Shown: positions 1 through 9,374, counted from the first letter of the stretch. The stretch: DNA of 35,000 nucleotides from Symbiodinium natans (GCA_905221605.1 CAJNDS010000091.1:673783-708782), one strand, 5' to 3'. Made by a program: numbers and translations. The notes: generated by a model not told the origin, from the letters alone.

Positions 1-71
1 AACCCTAAACCCCAAACCCTAAACCCTAAACCCTAAACCCTGAACCCTGAACCCTAAACCCTAAACCCTAC
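1..71 (-). repeat. CCCTAAA telomere-like array at the window start
   Basis: About ten units with CCCCAAA and CCCTGAA variants. The orientation would suit a left chromosome end. Identical arrays in both orientations occur throughout, so this is probably internal. Confidence 0.8.
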
Positions 72-264
72 ACTCCGAGCCCGACAACTCTGAGCCCCCC
101 CTAAACCCTGCTCTGCAACTCCCTCCCTGAAGCTTTTGGCCTCCCAGACTTTAGGGTTCAGGGTTTAGGGTTTAGGGTTTAGGGCTCAGGGTTTACGGGT
201 TTGAGCTAGGCTTGGGAGATTCGTCTATAGGCGGCCGGCCTGCAACCAGTCAGCCATGCCCGGA

Positions 265-392
265 GGAGGTTCATGGGTACTTTTGAGTAGGGTGTAGGGT
301 TTAGGGTTTCAGGTTTAGGGTTTAAGGTACTTCTAAGGAGGGCTACAAGTACCCAAAATAAGGATATAGCCTCAGTTACCCTATGAACCTCC
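265..392. mobile_element. MITE family 2 (ends GGAGGTTCATGGGTACTT), copy A
   Basis: GGAGGTTCATGGGTACTT at the left and its inverted counterpart GTTACCCTATGAACCTCC at the right. The interior holds TTTAGGG-like units at about 290-327. GGCGGCCGGCC lies about 34 bp outside the left end, as in copy B. Confidence 0.5.
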
Positions 393-453
393 AGGTAGGT
401 AGGCAGTCTCAGGCCGTAGCAGAGCAGATCCAATCTGCCGGCTTTTGAAGCAC

Positions 454-541
454 CTGTGGTTGAAGGATTTAGGTCTGAGGAGTTCGAGTCTGGTTCGCTT
501 TGGCCCCAAAAACCCAAACCACAGATACTACAGTCTGCCTG
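454..541 (-). CDS. candidate exon, CSICGLGFWGQS
   Basis: Acceptor TGTTTTTGCAG and donor ACAG-GTGCTT bound 88 bp: QADCSICGLGFWGQSEPDSN and on to LNPSTT. It carries one C-x2-C pair. An 82-codon plus ORF overlaps and is not preferred. Confidence 0.4.
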
Positions 542-690
542 CTGCAAAAACATGTTCTGTCTCTACAGCCCTCAAGACCCGAAAGCACAGTAAACGAGAA
601 ACAAAAGCCCTACGAAAAGCCCTGCACTCTAAACTAGGGTGCTGGGGCTCGTCCAGGTTGTGGGGGTTTCTAGGTTTTTGGGCGCTGACA

Positions 691-842
691 TGATGGTTTC
701 CCCCACTACCCCTTGTTTACTAGCCCCCTAGACTCCCCTAGACTCCCCCACAATTAAGGCTACTTAGGGATAAATAAGCCATAAGCCTAATCAAGGCCAT
801 TTAAGTGGGGAACATACAGTAGGGTGGGTTTCTAAAAAGTTC
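691..842. mobile_element. possible insertion between 11-bp direct repeats
   Basis: GGGCGCTGACA occurs at 680-690 and 843-853, flanking 152 bp that include CCCCCTAGACTCCCCTAGACT, resembling the interior of the element at 9764. The size fits a small non-autonomous element with an 11-bp target-site duplication. Terminal inverted repeats are not clear. Confidence 0.35.
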
Positions 843-852
843 GGGCGCTGAC

Positions 853-906
853 AGGGTCTCGGGTTCAAAGTCAAAGGCGGCGAGGCTGTCGCTTTGCGAT
901 GGAGGC
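853..906 (-). CDS. candidate exon, PPSQSDSLAAFDFEPET
   Basis: Acceptor GGTTCAG is followed by one base and PPSQSDSLAAFDFEPET. Donor GTCAGC lies inside an 11-bp sequence that is repeated at 680-690. If read on, the frame continues LSAPELFRNPPYCMFPT. Confidence 0.37.
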
Positions 907-1092
907 CTGAACCATCCTTCCCTCAAACGTCCGTCTGCGCTAAAACCTGAACCCTAAACCCTGAACCCTGAACCTTATACCCTAAAAACCACAGCCTAAC
1001 TAAACCCTAACCCCCCCTAGAATCTTAAACCCGTATGTTTGTTTTTGGTTTTTTTTCTATACCTTGGGGCTTCCAGCAAGCTGTCTCATCAC

Positions 1093-1144
1093 CTCGAATC
1101 GTTGGGACCACGGTTGGTTGATCCGTGGCCGCAGGGTCAACCCA
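1093..1144 (-). CDS. candidate exon, WVDPAATDQPTVVPTIR
   Basis: Acceptor ACCTAGCAG and donor CGAG-GTGATG bound 17 codons plus G. A plus-strand alternative (KLSHHLESLGPR, T-rich acceptor at 1074, donor GTTGGT) overlaps it, so strand is not certain. Confidence 0.42.
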
Positions 1145-1320
1145 CTGCTAGGTCCGCTGGTTATAGAACACCTCTGTCAAGCGAGAGTGCCACTCTCGCA
1201 CCCTGGTTTAGGGTTTAGGGTCTAGTGGGAAGGCAGGGGTCACAGGATTTGGGGCTGTCGGAGAGCTCTTAAAGTCTTAAGGCGGTGAGTCTCCTGGTTC
1301 TTGAGGGTTTGGGGTGGCAC

Positions 1321-1390
1321 GCCAGGGCACACAAATGTCGTCGCCCTTCCAGATCATCTGGGGGTACTCGACAACCAGTGGCTTGCGGCC
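1321..1390 (-). CDS. candidate exon, KPLVVEYPQMIWKGDDICVP
   Basis: Acceptor CTCAACGCAG precedes GRKPLVVEYPQMIWKGDDIC then VPW. Donors GTGCCA (70 bp) or GTGCCC after ATTTGT (phase 0) are possible, and the latter joins in phase with the exon at 1144. It is one of the most globular-looking exons. Overlapping ORFs of 68 and 75 codons on both strands are shadows. Confidence 0.5.
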
Positions 1391-1754
1391 CTGCGTTGAG
1401 GGTTCGGCTTAGCGTCTGGCAAAAAACTTGCAAAAAAGCTTGTGGTGCTAGGGGTTTAGGGTGTGTAGGTTTCAAAGGCTCAAAATTAATTCTACTTCAG
1501 ACACCCTCCTGAACCCAAAGTGAAGGTGTCATTCAGCCCTGTTACACCGTGAACACAAGGCTCAACCCCAAAAGCCTGCGGCCTAAACGCCCTAAGGCCC
1601 TAAACCCGAAAATCTCTAAACCCCAAGCCTAGAACCCCAAAGCTCCAAGCCCTAAAGACTCCACCCTATCCACCCTAGTAGGCCAAGAGCAGAACCTCCC
1701 AACACAGCTGGGTAGGGGGTGTGTGGGACAGGTCTAGGGTTCAGGGATGTAGGA

Positions 1755-1949
1755 GCCCTAAACCCTAAACCCTAAACCCTAAACCCTAGTATAAAAGGTT
1801 CAAGACGAAGGATGGGCGTTGATTAGGGTGCAAGGCCTGAGGGAAGAGGGGCTTTAGGGCTCAGGGATGGTGGGGGGGGGGGGGGAGCCTAAACCCTAAA
1901 CCCTAAACCCTAAACCCTAAACCCTAAACCCTAAACCCTAAACCCTAAA
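1755..1949 (-). repeat. two CCCTAAA arrays around a G14 run
   Basis: Arrays at 1755-1792 and 1889-1949 frame a short unique stretch and the G14 run at 1872-1885. No exon recognised between. Confidence 0.75.
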
Positions 1950-2271
1950 TCTGCCTAAGCCATAAAAGCATGGCGTTCGGATGCTGCGCCCTTAGGGTTC
2001 GGGTGTGGGGTTAAGTTTTCTGTGATGGCAAGCCTAAGACTCAAACTTGGATCTTGCCAAGGCATACAGCACCGACAGCACCCCGCCGCCAGTCTTCAAA
2101 CTTGGCATGGGAGATGCAGGACCTCCTTAACCCTAAACCCTAAACCCTAAACCCCAAACCCTGTACCCTAAACCCTAAACACGGTTCATTCCATTCTGCA
2201 AGGTCTGCCCCAATGCTCTCAAGCCGGTGGGCGGCCGGCCAGCTGCTTGGATCGTCAATTATGGGGGCATG

Positions 2272-2451
2272 CTTGGAGGTTCATGGTACTTGGTAACCAA
2301 TATATATATATATATATATGTACTTGAAACCCAATTATGACCCTGTTAGGGTACTGTTAAGGGGCTTATAAGCGGGTCATAACTACACTTACATATTTGA
2401 GTTAAACCCTAAACCTTATAATTGGGGTACTTAGTACCCTGAACCTCCAAG
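2272..2451. mobile_element. MITE family 2, copy B
   Basis: CTTGGAGGTTCATGGTACTT is mirrored by GTACCCTGAACCTCCAAG. The interior has a (TA)n tract, a second imperfect inverted repeat around AATTATGACCC/GGGTCATAAC, and telomere-like units. GGCGGCCGGCC precedes it at about 2231. Confidence 0.55.
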
Positions 2452-2698
2452 TACGGGCCATTCTGGTGCAGACTCGCTGCGCACGGAAAGCCAAGGGATC
2501 CGGAGGCGGATTCTGCGGAGGTCAACTGACCATCGACATGCTGTCACTCGTTTTTTTCTGCCTCGACCGCGCAAGGCTCGTCCGCTGGTGATTGCATTGC
2601 CTCTTAGAGTTTAGGATTTAGGGGCCCCTTTCAAAATCACTTTTTTTTAGAGCGATGAGAGGCATCGAGTCTAGCTTGGCCATTATCGAGCAACATAC

Positions 2699-2731
2699 TT
2701 CCGAACTTCCTCTTCATCCCAAGACGAGAAG
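2699..2731 (-). CDS. candidate exon with canonical splice sites, FSSWDEEEVR
   Basis: TTTTTTTTGCAG acceptor and GTATGT donor are both textbook. The 33 bp encode one base, FSSWDEEEVR, and AA. If read on, KYVAR follows. Confidence 0.5.
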
Positions 2732-2958
2732 CTGCAAAAAAAACACGTGCAACGCAGCAGACAGCGAACCCTAAGGCCTCTCAACAGCTAAACCCTAAGC
2801 CCTAAACCCTCAGCCCTAGACCCTGAACCCTAAGTCCCTTCTTCAACCTCGCCCTGCAAGAACAACACTAACCTTAGGGCCCTTGCGGGGTTTAGGGTAA
2901 TTTGAGGGCCTCTAGGCACTCTCAGCAGCAAAAGCCCTAAAGCCGTAATCTACGGCCT

Positions 2959-3077
2959 GAATAATTAGAACAAGGCTTTGGGGGGCTATTCTAGCATAAT
3001 GTTTTTGGGGACCATAAGGGAAAGCGTTTAGGGGTTTAGGGTTTGTTGGTTGAGTTTAGGAGGTTTGGTAATTATTC
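2959..3077. mobile_element. MITE family 4 (ends GAATAATTA), copy with telomere tract
   Basis: GAATAATTA at 2959-2967 and TAATTATTC at 3069-3077 are perfect inverted ends. A run of TTTAGGG-like units (3025-3068) sits just inside the right end and is absent from the copy at 14528. Confidence 0.5.
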
Positions 3078-3101
3078 GACCTCTGTAGTAACCCTGAGCA
3101 C

Positions 3102-3172
3102 CTAGAGGTCAGAAGCACAGCGGGAGCCCCGGTTTGTCCCCCTGAGGTGTGGTCCCGATCGCGTGGCTTCTC
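3102..3172 (-). CDS. candidate exon, EKPRDRDHTSGGQTGAPAV
   Basis: Acceptor CTAACCTCAG and donor TAG-GTGCTC bound 71 bp, 23 codons plus AG, phase 0. It is charged, then Gly/Pro-rich. The exon abuts a MITE-like element at 2959-3077. Confidence 0.4.
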
Positions 3173-3594
3173 CTGAGGTTAGATTTAGTGTGTTCGGGTC
3201 TGGGGTTTGGGGTTGACGGCTGAGGGTTAGGGTTTAGGGTTCGGGTTTCTGGCCACGTTAGGGTTTGACCACGGTTCTGGGGCTTCTGAGTTTCAAGGTT
3301 TACGGAAATCAACCGCAGATCCTGCGAGAAAATCCTGACATGGGTGGGGTTCCGAAAATTAGCGCAAGGATTTTAGGATTTCGGGTTCAGGTTTACAGGC
3401 TTCAGGGTTTACTTTTTAGGGTTCTCTAGGCGTGACCTGACTACATTGGGTAGGCGGGGGGGGATAGCCAGGGACTAGCATGCTTGGAAGCTCCGACATG
3501 GTCTAAGGTTGGGTTTGCAGAGCGTTGCGGGTTGTGGCGATCATGGGGGCTTAGTAGTCTAGGGCTTGCAGGGTTGTAGGGTTGTCGCGTTTAG

Positions 3595-3970
3595 GGCAAG
3601 TTGAGGGTTTAGGGTTTAGGGGTTTAGGGCTCAGGATTGCACACGGCTTCTTCTGGGACCAGGGTTGAGGGGCCTTCAGAGGTTTAGGGTTTAGGGTTTA
3701 GGGTTTAGGGTTTAGGGCTTAGGGTCTGGGGTCTAGGGTCTAGGGTTCAGCGGATCTCAGGGCCGGCGTTTGGGCCCTTGTCATGCGGGCATCTTCGGAG
3801 CACCGGAGGCCATCACAAAACAAGTTTCGGGGAGTTCCGGTATCAGTTTCACCCTAAACCCGAAACCCCAAACCCTAAACCCTAAACCCCAAACCCTAAA
3901 CCCTAAACCCTCAATCCTAAACCCTAAACCCTAAATCCCAAACCCTAAACCCTAAACCCCAAACCCTAAA
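3595..3970. repeat. G-strand array then C-strand array
   Basis: TTTAGGG units (3595-3750) and CCCTAAA units (3850-3970) flank about 100 bp of unique DNA. The minus frame there reads PELPETCFVMASGAPKMPA or NLFCDGLRCSEDARMTRAQ, without clear splice sites. Confidence 0.75.
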
Positions 3971-3997
3971 TCTCTATCTAAGGGCATCGGGCGTCAC

Positions 3998-4053
3998 GCT
4001 TCAGCAGGCCTCGGAGTGAAGGGAGCCTCCCATCACCATGGCCGTCAGCAAGC
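3998..4053 (-). CDS. candidate exon, LADGHGDGRLPSLRGLLKR
   Basis: Acceptor GTACTGAG and donor GTGACG bound 56 bp: one base, 18 codons and C. C-strand repeats on the low side, the large G-strand array (4062-4195) on the high side. Confidence 0.38.
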
Positions 4054-4061
4054 CTCAGTAC

Positions 4062-4195
4062 GGTTTAGGGTTCAGGGTTCAGGGTTCAGGGTTCAGGGTT
4101 TAGGGTTTAGGGTTTAGGGTTTAGGGTTTAGGGTTTAGGGTTTAGGGGTTAGGGTTTAGGGTTTAGGGTTTAGGGTTTAGGGTTTAGGGTTTAGG
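4062..4195 (+). repeat. TTTAGGG array with TTCAGGG variants
   Basis: About 19 units, the first four TTCAGGG. It is followed by (TA)n and CATATA-rich microsatellites at 4300-4410. Confidence 0.85.
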
Positions 4196-4677
4196 GGGAC
4201 TGAGGCAGAAGGGCTTCGAGCTTAGGGCTTAGGGCTTAGGGCTTAGGCCTACTACTGAGGCCGAAGGAAGACCCTAAACAGGTAGGAATAAAAGTCGATA
4301 CACATATATATATATATATATATACACATGTATCGATTTATGATATATCATATACAAATGTGTAGATACATATATATATATATACATATATGTGCATAAA
4401 TACATACACACGCACATGTTGCAAAGGTTGTGTAGCATGATTCGGAAAGCCCTTCGCAGGTCTGTCCTGCTAGCGTGCGCTGCGTATGTCTGCGAAGTGG
4501 GGCTTGAGGTTTGAGTTTGTCGGGGGTTGAGGTGTTTAGAGTGTGGGTTTCACATTAAGCGGTCTCTACATAACGGTCCCGTTTGGGGGTGGTGCCTAAG
4601 GATACGGGGCCGTTGTATAGGACAAAATGAACGGCCAAACATGTTGTTGAATGGACCATTGCACGCATCGATGTCAC

Positions 4678-4729
4678 CTGGGTGTCGAAGCAAAGGCTCG
4701 TGCGGATCACGAGCCTCTACAGCTCGCCC
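4678..4729 (-). CDS. candidate exon, GRAVEARDPHEPLLRHP
   Basis: Acceptor GCAGCTCCTCAG and donor CCAG-GTGACA bound 17 codons plus G. The other two frames carry stops, so the frame is clear. It lies 89 bp from the previous candidate. Confidence 0.45.
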
Positions 4730-4817
4730 CTGAGGAGCTGCGCTTAACAGCTCGCCTGGCCCCAAACCCTAAACCCTCAACCCTAGACCCTAAACCCAAA
4801 AACCCGAAACCCTAAAC

Positions 4818-4903
4818 CGTAGCCTCCAAAGGCGCCTTTGTCAAAACATGCCTTGCGCAGATCGGGGCGGAGCATGTAAGAGACGCAGCGCACGCAGCTT
4901 GTC
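4818..4903 (-). CDS. candidate exon, VSYMLRPDLRKACFDKGAF
   Basis: Acceptor TTAATCAG and donor GTTTAG bound 86 bp. The frame SYMLRPDLRKACFDKGAFGG spans both borders. A second full-length frame (QAACAASLTC and on) has poorer composition. Confidence 0.36.
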
Positions 4904-4909
4904 CTGATT

Positions 4910-5035
4910 AAATCCTAAACCCTAAACCCTAAACCCTAAATCCTAAAACCCTAAACCCTAAATCCTAAACCCTAAACCCTATAAACCCTAAACCCTAGAC
5001 CCTAAACCCTATAAACCCTAAACCCTAAACCCTAA
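4910..5035 (-). repeat. CCCTAAA array
   Basis: About 17 units with TCCTAAA, ATAAACCC and octamer variants, between candidate exons 4818 and 5077. Confidence 0.85.
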
Positions 5036-5076
5036 GTACGAACCTGGACCTGGGCATGACAGGTGAAGCATCAGAC

Positions 5077-5141
5077 CTCCGGGCCCTGCACTTGCGCCGA
5101 CTTGGGCATGACAGGAAGATCCGGAGGATGTCCGGGTAGCG
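5077..5141 (-). CDS. candidate exon, frame unresolved
   Basis: Acceptor CCTAAAG and donor GTCTGA bound 65 bp. Frames LPGHPPDLPVMPKSAQVQG and RYPDILRIFLSCPSRRKC are both open. Cassette flanks are present. The plus strand contains a near-repeat, TGGGCATGACAGG, twice. Confidence 0.33.
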
Positions 5142-5142
5142 C

Positions 5143-5202
5143 TTTAGGGTTTAGGGTTTAGGGTTTAGGGTTTAGGGTCTAGGGTCTAGGGTCTAGGGTC
5201 TA
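5143..5202 (+). repeat. TTTAGGG/TCTAGGG array
   Basis: Four TTTAGGG then four TCTAGGG units, an example of local variant blocks. It starts right at the acceptor of the exon at 5077. Confidence 0.8.
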
Positions 5203-5730
5203 AACAGACAAACCCAAGCGAGGAAAGAAACACCTTCCCCACAGGGCGGCGCGAGGACACGCATACCTTTAAAAGTCTTCGAGGGTTCCGGGTTTCAAGC
5301 TTGAGTGGTTGAGGGCGCTGGGAGTAAACTCCCAAAAGTTGGAACATTATTCTCCTCCTACCCCCAGAGGGTTCCTAAGGGAATCCAGCACGAATCGTTC
5401 TTAACCAACTTAATGGAGTTTAGGGTTTAGGGTTTAGGGTTTACTGAAGAGGGCCAAACGTACCGTCAAAAACCCTTCACCCCCATGATAACGCCGCAGC
5501 CCCCAGATTTCTTGAGCCGCTACATAACTGTCTGAACATAAAAACGAAAGGGAGCTCCCTGCTGTCCCCTAAGCCCTAAACTCGATCATTGCTCTCAACC
5601 CTAGTTGCCTAAGAAGACGCTCAAAGCCTGAGCCCTCCTACACTTTCTAGGTCCTAAAACCTATAAGCCCCACACCCGAAACCCTAAACCCTAAACCCTA
5701 AACCCTAAACCCTAAACCCTAACCTTAGCC

Positions 5731-5787
5731 CCAAAGTCGAGCCAAAGGGCCCCCCGAAGTTTGCTTCAGCTCCCTGTCGGCATTCTC
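5731..5787 (-). CDS. weak exon candidate, ENADRELKQTSGGPLA
   Basis: Acceptor AAACCGAG is followed by ENADRELKQTSGGPLARLWG to a TAA. Another frame is open through the whole island. No clear donor. Cassette flanks (C-strand, then G-strand repeats) are present. Confidence 0.27.
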
Positions 5788-6053
5788 CTCGGTTTCGGGG
5801 CTCGGTGTCCAGAGGCTTTGGGATGAGATTTGGGGTTTGGGGTTTGGGGTTTGGGGCTTGGGGTTTAGGGTTTAGGGTTTAGGGTTTGGGGTTTAGGGAA
5901 AAGCCAACCTTTAAATGCAACAAAAGCAGTTCAAGGCTACATGCTCAGCGCCAAAGCCGTCAAACTTAAAAAAAAAAAAAAACCGCACCCTAAAGCCTAA
6001 ACCCTATAAGCCCTAAACCCTAAACCCCAAACCCTAAGCCTGCCTAAGTGGAC

Positions 6054-6092
6054 CTAGAGCGCCCGAGCAGTTGTGATCGCCAAACGCACTTG
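6054..6092 (-). CDS. weak exon candidate, SAFGDHNCSGAL
   Basis: Acceptor TTGCGACGTCAG and donor GTCCAC bound 39 bp. Frames SAFGDHNCSGAL and KCVWRSQLLGRS are both open. Confidence 0.27.
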   Translation of the reverse strand, partial: QVRLAITTARAL

Positions 6093-6159
6093 CTGACGTC
6101 GCAAGAGACGTGTGTGTTCAGCTTATCTGGGTTCCTAAGGCAGAAAGCAGTCTTATGTT

Positions 6160-6275
6160 AGTTAGGGTTTAGGGCTTAGGGTTCAGGCTTTAGGGTTTAG
6201 GGTTTACGGTTTAGGGTTTAGGGCTTAGGGCTTAGGGTTTAGGGTTTAGGGTTTAGGGTTTAGGGTTCAGTGTTT
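6160..6275 (+). repeat. TTTAGGG array
   Basis: About 15 units with GCTTAGGG and TTCAGGG variants. C-strand units follow at 6375-6445. Confidence 0.8.
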
Positions 6276-6483
6276 AGGGTCTTCACCTCATAAGCCCTAA
6301 ATCAACTCAAGAGCCGAAACGCGAAGACCAAAACCTTGAACTAAGCCCTAAACCCGAATGCCCGAACCCAAGCCCTAAACCCTAAACCCTATAAAGACAA
6401 ACCCTAAACCCTAAACTCTAAACCCTGAACCCTAAACCCTAAAAAGGAACCCCAAGAGCCTTCAAACCTTCGAATGCCATGGG

Positions 6484-6569
6484 TTGGGATGTTCCTTCTT
6501 ATACCAACAATCCTCAATGGGGATTATTGTCCCTACTAAGGACTGTGAATACAAGGGGGAACATCCCAA
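6484..6569. mobile_element. MITE family 1 (ends TTGGGATGTTCC), full copy
   Basis: The 86-bp element starts TTGGGATGTTCCTTCTTATA and ends with the inverted form GGGGGAACATCCCAA. Inner ends keep CTTAATGGGGAT-like sequence. No coding capacity. Flanks CCATGG/CTATGG resemble each other, but no exact target-site duplication is seen. Confidence 0.6.
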
Positions 6570-6696
6570 GCTATGGCTAAAGGGGGCTTAAACCTTCTAA
6601 GGGTTTATGTGTTTGGGGTTTAGGGTCTTATAGGGCCGTAGTTGTGACCCTTAAGGCAGGCCCGCGCCTTAACCCTAAACCCCAAAGCCCTCAAAC

Positions 6697-6763
6697 CCTG
6701 CAGCTTGAACCCACTCGGCCACCCTGCCGCGTCTGAGCACTCCACCGACTCAACGTCCGAATC
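6697..6763 (-). CDS. candidate exon, DSDVESVECSDAAGWPSGFK
   Basis: Acceptor CCCCAACAG and donor GTTTGAG bound 22 codons plus G, phase 0. C-strand repeats lie on the low side and G-strand repeats on the high side. Confidence 0.45.
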
Positions 6764-6775
6764 CTGTTGGGGTTT

Positions 6776-7100
6776 GGGGATACGGCTAGGGTTTGGGGTT
6801 TAGGGTTTAGGGTTTGGGGTTTAGGATTGAGGGTTTGGGGTTTGGGGTTTGGGGTTTAGGGTTTAGGGTTTAGGGTTTAGGGTTAGGGTTTAGGTTTAGG
6901 GTTTAGGGTTTAGGGTTTAGGGTTTAGGGTTTAGGGTTTAGGGTTTAGGGTTTAGGGTTTAGGGTTTAGGGTTTAGAGTTTAGGGTTTAGGGTTTAGGGT
7001 TTGGGGTTAGGGTTTAGGGTTTAGGATTTAGGGTTTAGGGTTTAGGGTTAGGGCTTAGAGGTTTCGAGGTTTAGGGGTTTAGGGTTTAGCGTTTAGGGTG
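6776..7100 (+). repeat. longest TTTAGGG array of the window
   Basis: About 45 units over 325 bp, with TTTGGGG blocks at the start and hexamer slips (GGGTTAGGG). It begins at the acceptor side of the exon at 6697. Confidence 0.85.
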
Positions 7101-7310
7101 GGTTCAAGGGTTGCCGGCTTTCAGACTTGCCGGGAGCAGTTCCATGTACCTACAGCTTTATGGGTAGGACATGAGTAAGCCTTAAATCCTAAACCCTACA
7201 CCCTAAACCCTAAACCCTAAACCTAAGCCCTAAGCCCTTATGGCTCAGGGATTCAGGCCCTGGGGTGGTGTCATGGTGCCTGAGGCTTTGGGATTTGGCT
7301 TTCACCCAAA

Positions 7311-7331
7311 CCCCCCCCCCCCCCCCCCCCC
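7311..7331. repeat. C21 homopolymer
   Basis: 21 C, then GCCCCCCCG. G21 at 8128-8148 and C21 at 9486-9506 have the same length. Confidence 0.9.
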
Positions 7332-7471
7332 GCCCCCCCGCGCTTTAGGGGGCAAGGTTCAGGGTTTGTAAGGCTGCGCATAGGGTTCATGATTTCGGGC
7401 CTCAATGAAGGTGCAGGGTCTATAGGGCTCAGCTCTTGGGATCTAGGCGCTCTGCGTCAAGAGGAATGTAC

Positions 7472-7519
7472 CCTGTGCTTGCGCAGCAGCTGCTTGAAGA
7501 AGGTTTTGCGGTCAGCGCC
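7472..7519 (-). CDS. candidate exon, GADRKTFFKQLLRKHR
   Basis: Acceptor AGTGCTTCTAG and donor GTACAT enclose exactly 16 codons, phase 0 to 0. A basic amphipathic helix. A possible next exon, YMELLP with GC donor GCAAGT, lies at 7131-7149. Confidence 0.45.
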
Positions 7520-7944
7520 CTAGAAGCACTCAACATGCGCACCGGAACCCTAAAAGCCTAAAGCCTAAACCTCAAACCTTAACGCTTCAAAGCTTAAGCC
7601 TGCACACCATGACAATCTGAACCCCAAACCAGAAGCCCTTCACTCTAGCAGCCCCCGCTCCAAACAAATAAACCCTGAATCCGAAAAACTCGCTGGGTTC
7701 AGGGTTTCGGGTTTCGGGTTTTAAGGCTTAGCCACGGCTTCAAGAGAAGCAATACTGGGCCCCCGCGCCGAGAAATGAAGCGCATCTAGGTCGGATCCAC
7801 CATAGCTGCCCTGAGCCAGTGAGAAAAAACATCTTATACCTTAAGGCAGAAACCCTACACCCGTTAACCCCTCTCTAGAACTCTAGAAACGCAAAACCCT
7901 AAACCCGAAACCTGAAAGGTGTCAGGTTTTTAGGGGAAGGGCTG

Positions 7945-8034
7945 CAGGGTTAAGGGGCTCATGGCTTCGTTGAAGGCCTTGCGCTATCTGTATGATGCTA
8001 CGTGGCCTTGCGCTTGTTTTGAGGAAGAAATTGG
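7945..8034. CDS. exon-like island, strand unresolved
   Basis: Plus: acceptor GGGCTGCAG, then VKGLMASLKALRYLYDATWP and on to FEEEI, with donor GTTTAG from a G-strand array. Minus: NFFLKTSARPRSIIQIAQGL. The plus reading looks better, but the neighbouring exons are minus. Confidence 0.25.
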
Positions 8035-8148
8035 TTTAGGGTTTAGGGTTTAGGGTTAAGGTTTAGGGTTTAGGGTTTAGGGTTCAGGGTTTAGGGTTTA
8101 GGGTTGCAAAAAACATTGGGGGGGGACGGGGGGGGGGGGGGGGGGGGG
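8033..8148 (+). repeat. TTTAGGG array followed by a G21 run
   Basis: About ten units to 8105, then CAAAAAACATT and G-runs ending in G21 at 8128-8148. Confidence 0.8.
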
Positions 8149-8269
8149 TGGATTCTAAGCCTTTTGCCTTCAGGCCATTAGGATTTTCAGGGCTCAGAGT
8201 GCATCAAGGCTTCTAGGGTTTTCAGAGATGTCTGGAACTTGAAGCGACTTTGGGTTCCCTAAAACCTCC

Positions 8270-8416
8270 CTAACCCTAAACCCTAAAACCCTAAACCCTA
8301 AACCCTAAACCCTAAACCCTAAACCCTAAACCCTAAACCCTAAACCCTAAACCCTAAACCCTAAACCCTAAACCCTAAACCCTAAACCCTAAACCCTAGC
8401 CCTGAACACTAAACCC
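8270..8416 (-). repeat. CCCTAAA array, nearly pure
   Basis: About 19 units. A 45-bp island (8417-8460) separates it from a TTTAGGG array at 8471-8530. Confidence 0.85.
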
Positions 8417-8571
8417 TCAACCGGTTGGGCTCGAAGCACTCGTGCCGGAACATGAGAGTTTAGAGTAAAGGGGGTTTAGGGTTTAGGGTTTAGGGTTTAG
8501 GGTTTAGGGTTTAGGGTTTAGGGTTTCTTTAGGGTTTCGCTAGGGTTCAAGGCGTAGGATTGAGGACTTAC

Positions 8572-8588
8572 ACGTTGCGAGCCATATG
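8572..8588 (-). CDS. weak micro-exon next to a perfect donor
   Basis: GTAAGT at 8566-8571 follows HMARN-coding bases after acceptor TTTCGAG. Only 17 bp long. A similar 17-bp island (CFEPN, donor GTTGAG) lies near 8.43 kb. Both are speculative. Confidence 0.2.
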
Positions 8589-8679
8589 CTCGAAACCATA
8601 TAGACATGTCCCACAAGAGGTGCCCCCCCCCCAAAAAAAAAAAGTAGACTCCTTATTGGTGTAACCCTAAACCCCAAAA

Positions 8680-8850
8680 CAAACCTACCTTAAACCCCTA
8701 CCCTCAACCCTAAACCCCAACCCCTAAGCCCCTAAGCCCCTGGGCCCCTAAGCCCCTGGGCCCCGAAGCCCCTAAACCCCTAAACCCCCAAACCCCTAAA
8801 CCCCTAATCCCCTAAACCCCTAAACCCCTAAACCCCAGACCCTAGACCCG
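8680..8850 (-). repeat. CCCCTAA/CCCCTAAA variant array
   Basis: About 22 units with an extra C, including CCCCTGGG blocks, unlike the pure heptamer array 300 bp away. Confidence 0.8.
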
Positions 8851-9207
8851 AATCAACGGCCCCAAGCAAGGACCCTCATGCTGAGCCCCCAGCAGCATCA
8901 GATTCCGAGAAGCCGCCTCGCTTCAGGGTTTGGGGTTTGGGGTTTAGGCTTTAGGCTTCTGGGTTTAGGGTTGGGCGGGGAGGCGGGGGGGGGGGAGGGG
9001 TATGATATCAGCCGCAAAGTCCTGTGGTTTTCAGGGTATACAGTAGGTTTTTGCAGTTTAGGGGTTACGGTTTAGGCCTTTCAGGGGGTCAGGGTTGGCT
9101 TCGTAGGAATGAAACCTCTAAAGCTTATGATCATCCTGGTCAAACCCAGCAAGAAGGCTCCTGGCAGTTGAAGCCCTAATCCTGAGCCTCATCGTAAACT
9201 GTCAGCC

Positions 9208-9235
9208 TTGGGATGCTACCCCCCTATACTAACAG
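9208..9235. mobile_element. MITE family 1, solo terminal repeat
   Basis: TTGGGATGCTACCCCCCTAT plus ACTAACAG matches a family 1 end. It stops abruptly at GGGTTTAGGG, a G-strand array of about 51 bp. Confidence 0.55.
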
Positions 9236-9286
9236 GGTTTAGGGTTTAGGGTTTAGGGTTTAGGGTGTAGGGTTTAGGGTTTAGGA
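9236..9286 (+). repeat. TTTAGGG array between two family 1 elements
   Basis: About seven units joining the solo terminus at 9208-9235 to the copy at 9287-9374. Confidence 0.8.
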
Positions 9287-9374
9287 TTGGGATGTTCCCC
9301 CTGTACTAACAGCCCTTAATGGGGATTGTAATGGAGGCTACTAGTATCCCTACTAAGGACTGTTAGCATCCCAA
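9287..9374. mobile_element. MITE family 1, copy with shortened right end
   Basis: The left end is TTGGGATGTTCCCCCTGTAC. The right end in reverse reads TTGGGATG then CTAACAGTCCTTAG, missing about 12 bp found in other copies. It follows the solo terminus and the array. Confidence 0.6.

Noticed and set aside
1-71. True left chromosome end
   Set aside because: The array is short, degenerate, and no different from dozens of internal arrays in both orientations.
4300-4410. Origin or centromere-like AT island
   Set aside because: It is a simple (TA)n and CATATA microsatellite of about 100 bp. Similar tracts occur at 2300, 11550 and 24190.
4527-4765. Plus-strand 68-codon ORF
   Set aside because: Antisense to a minus island whose single open frame has clear acceptor and donor sites (4678-4729).
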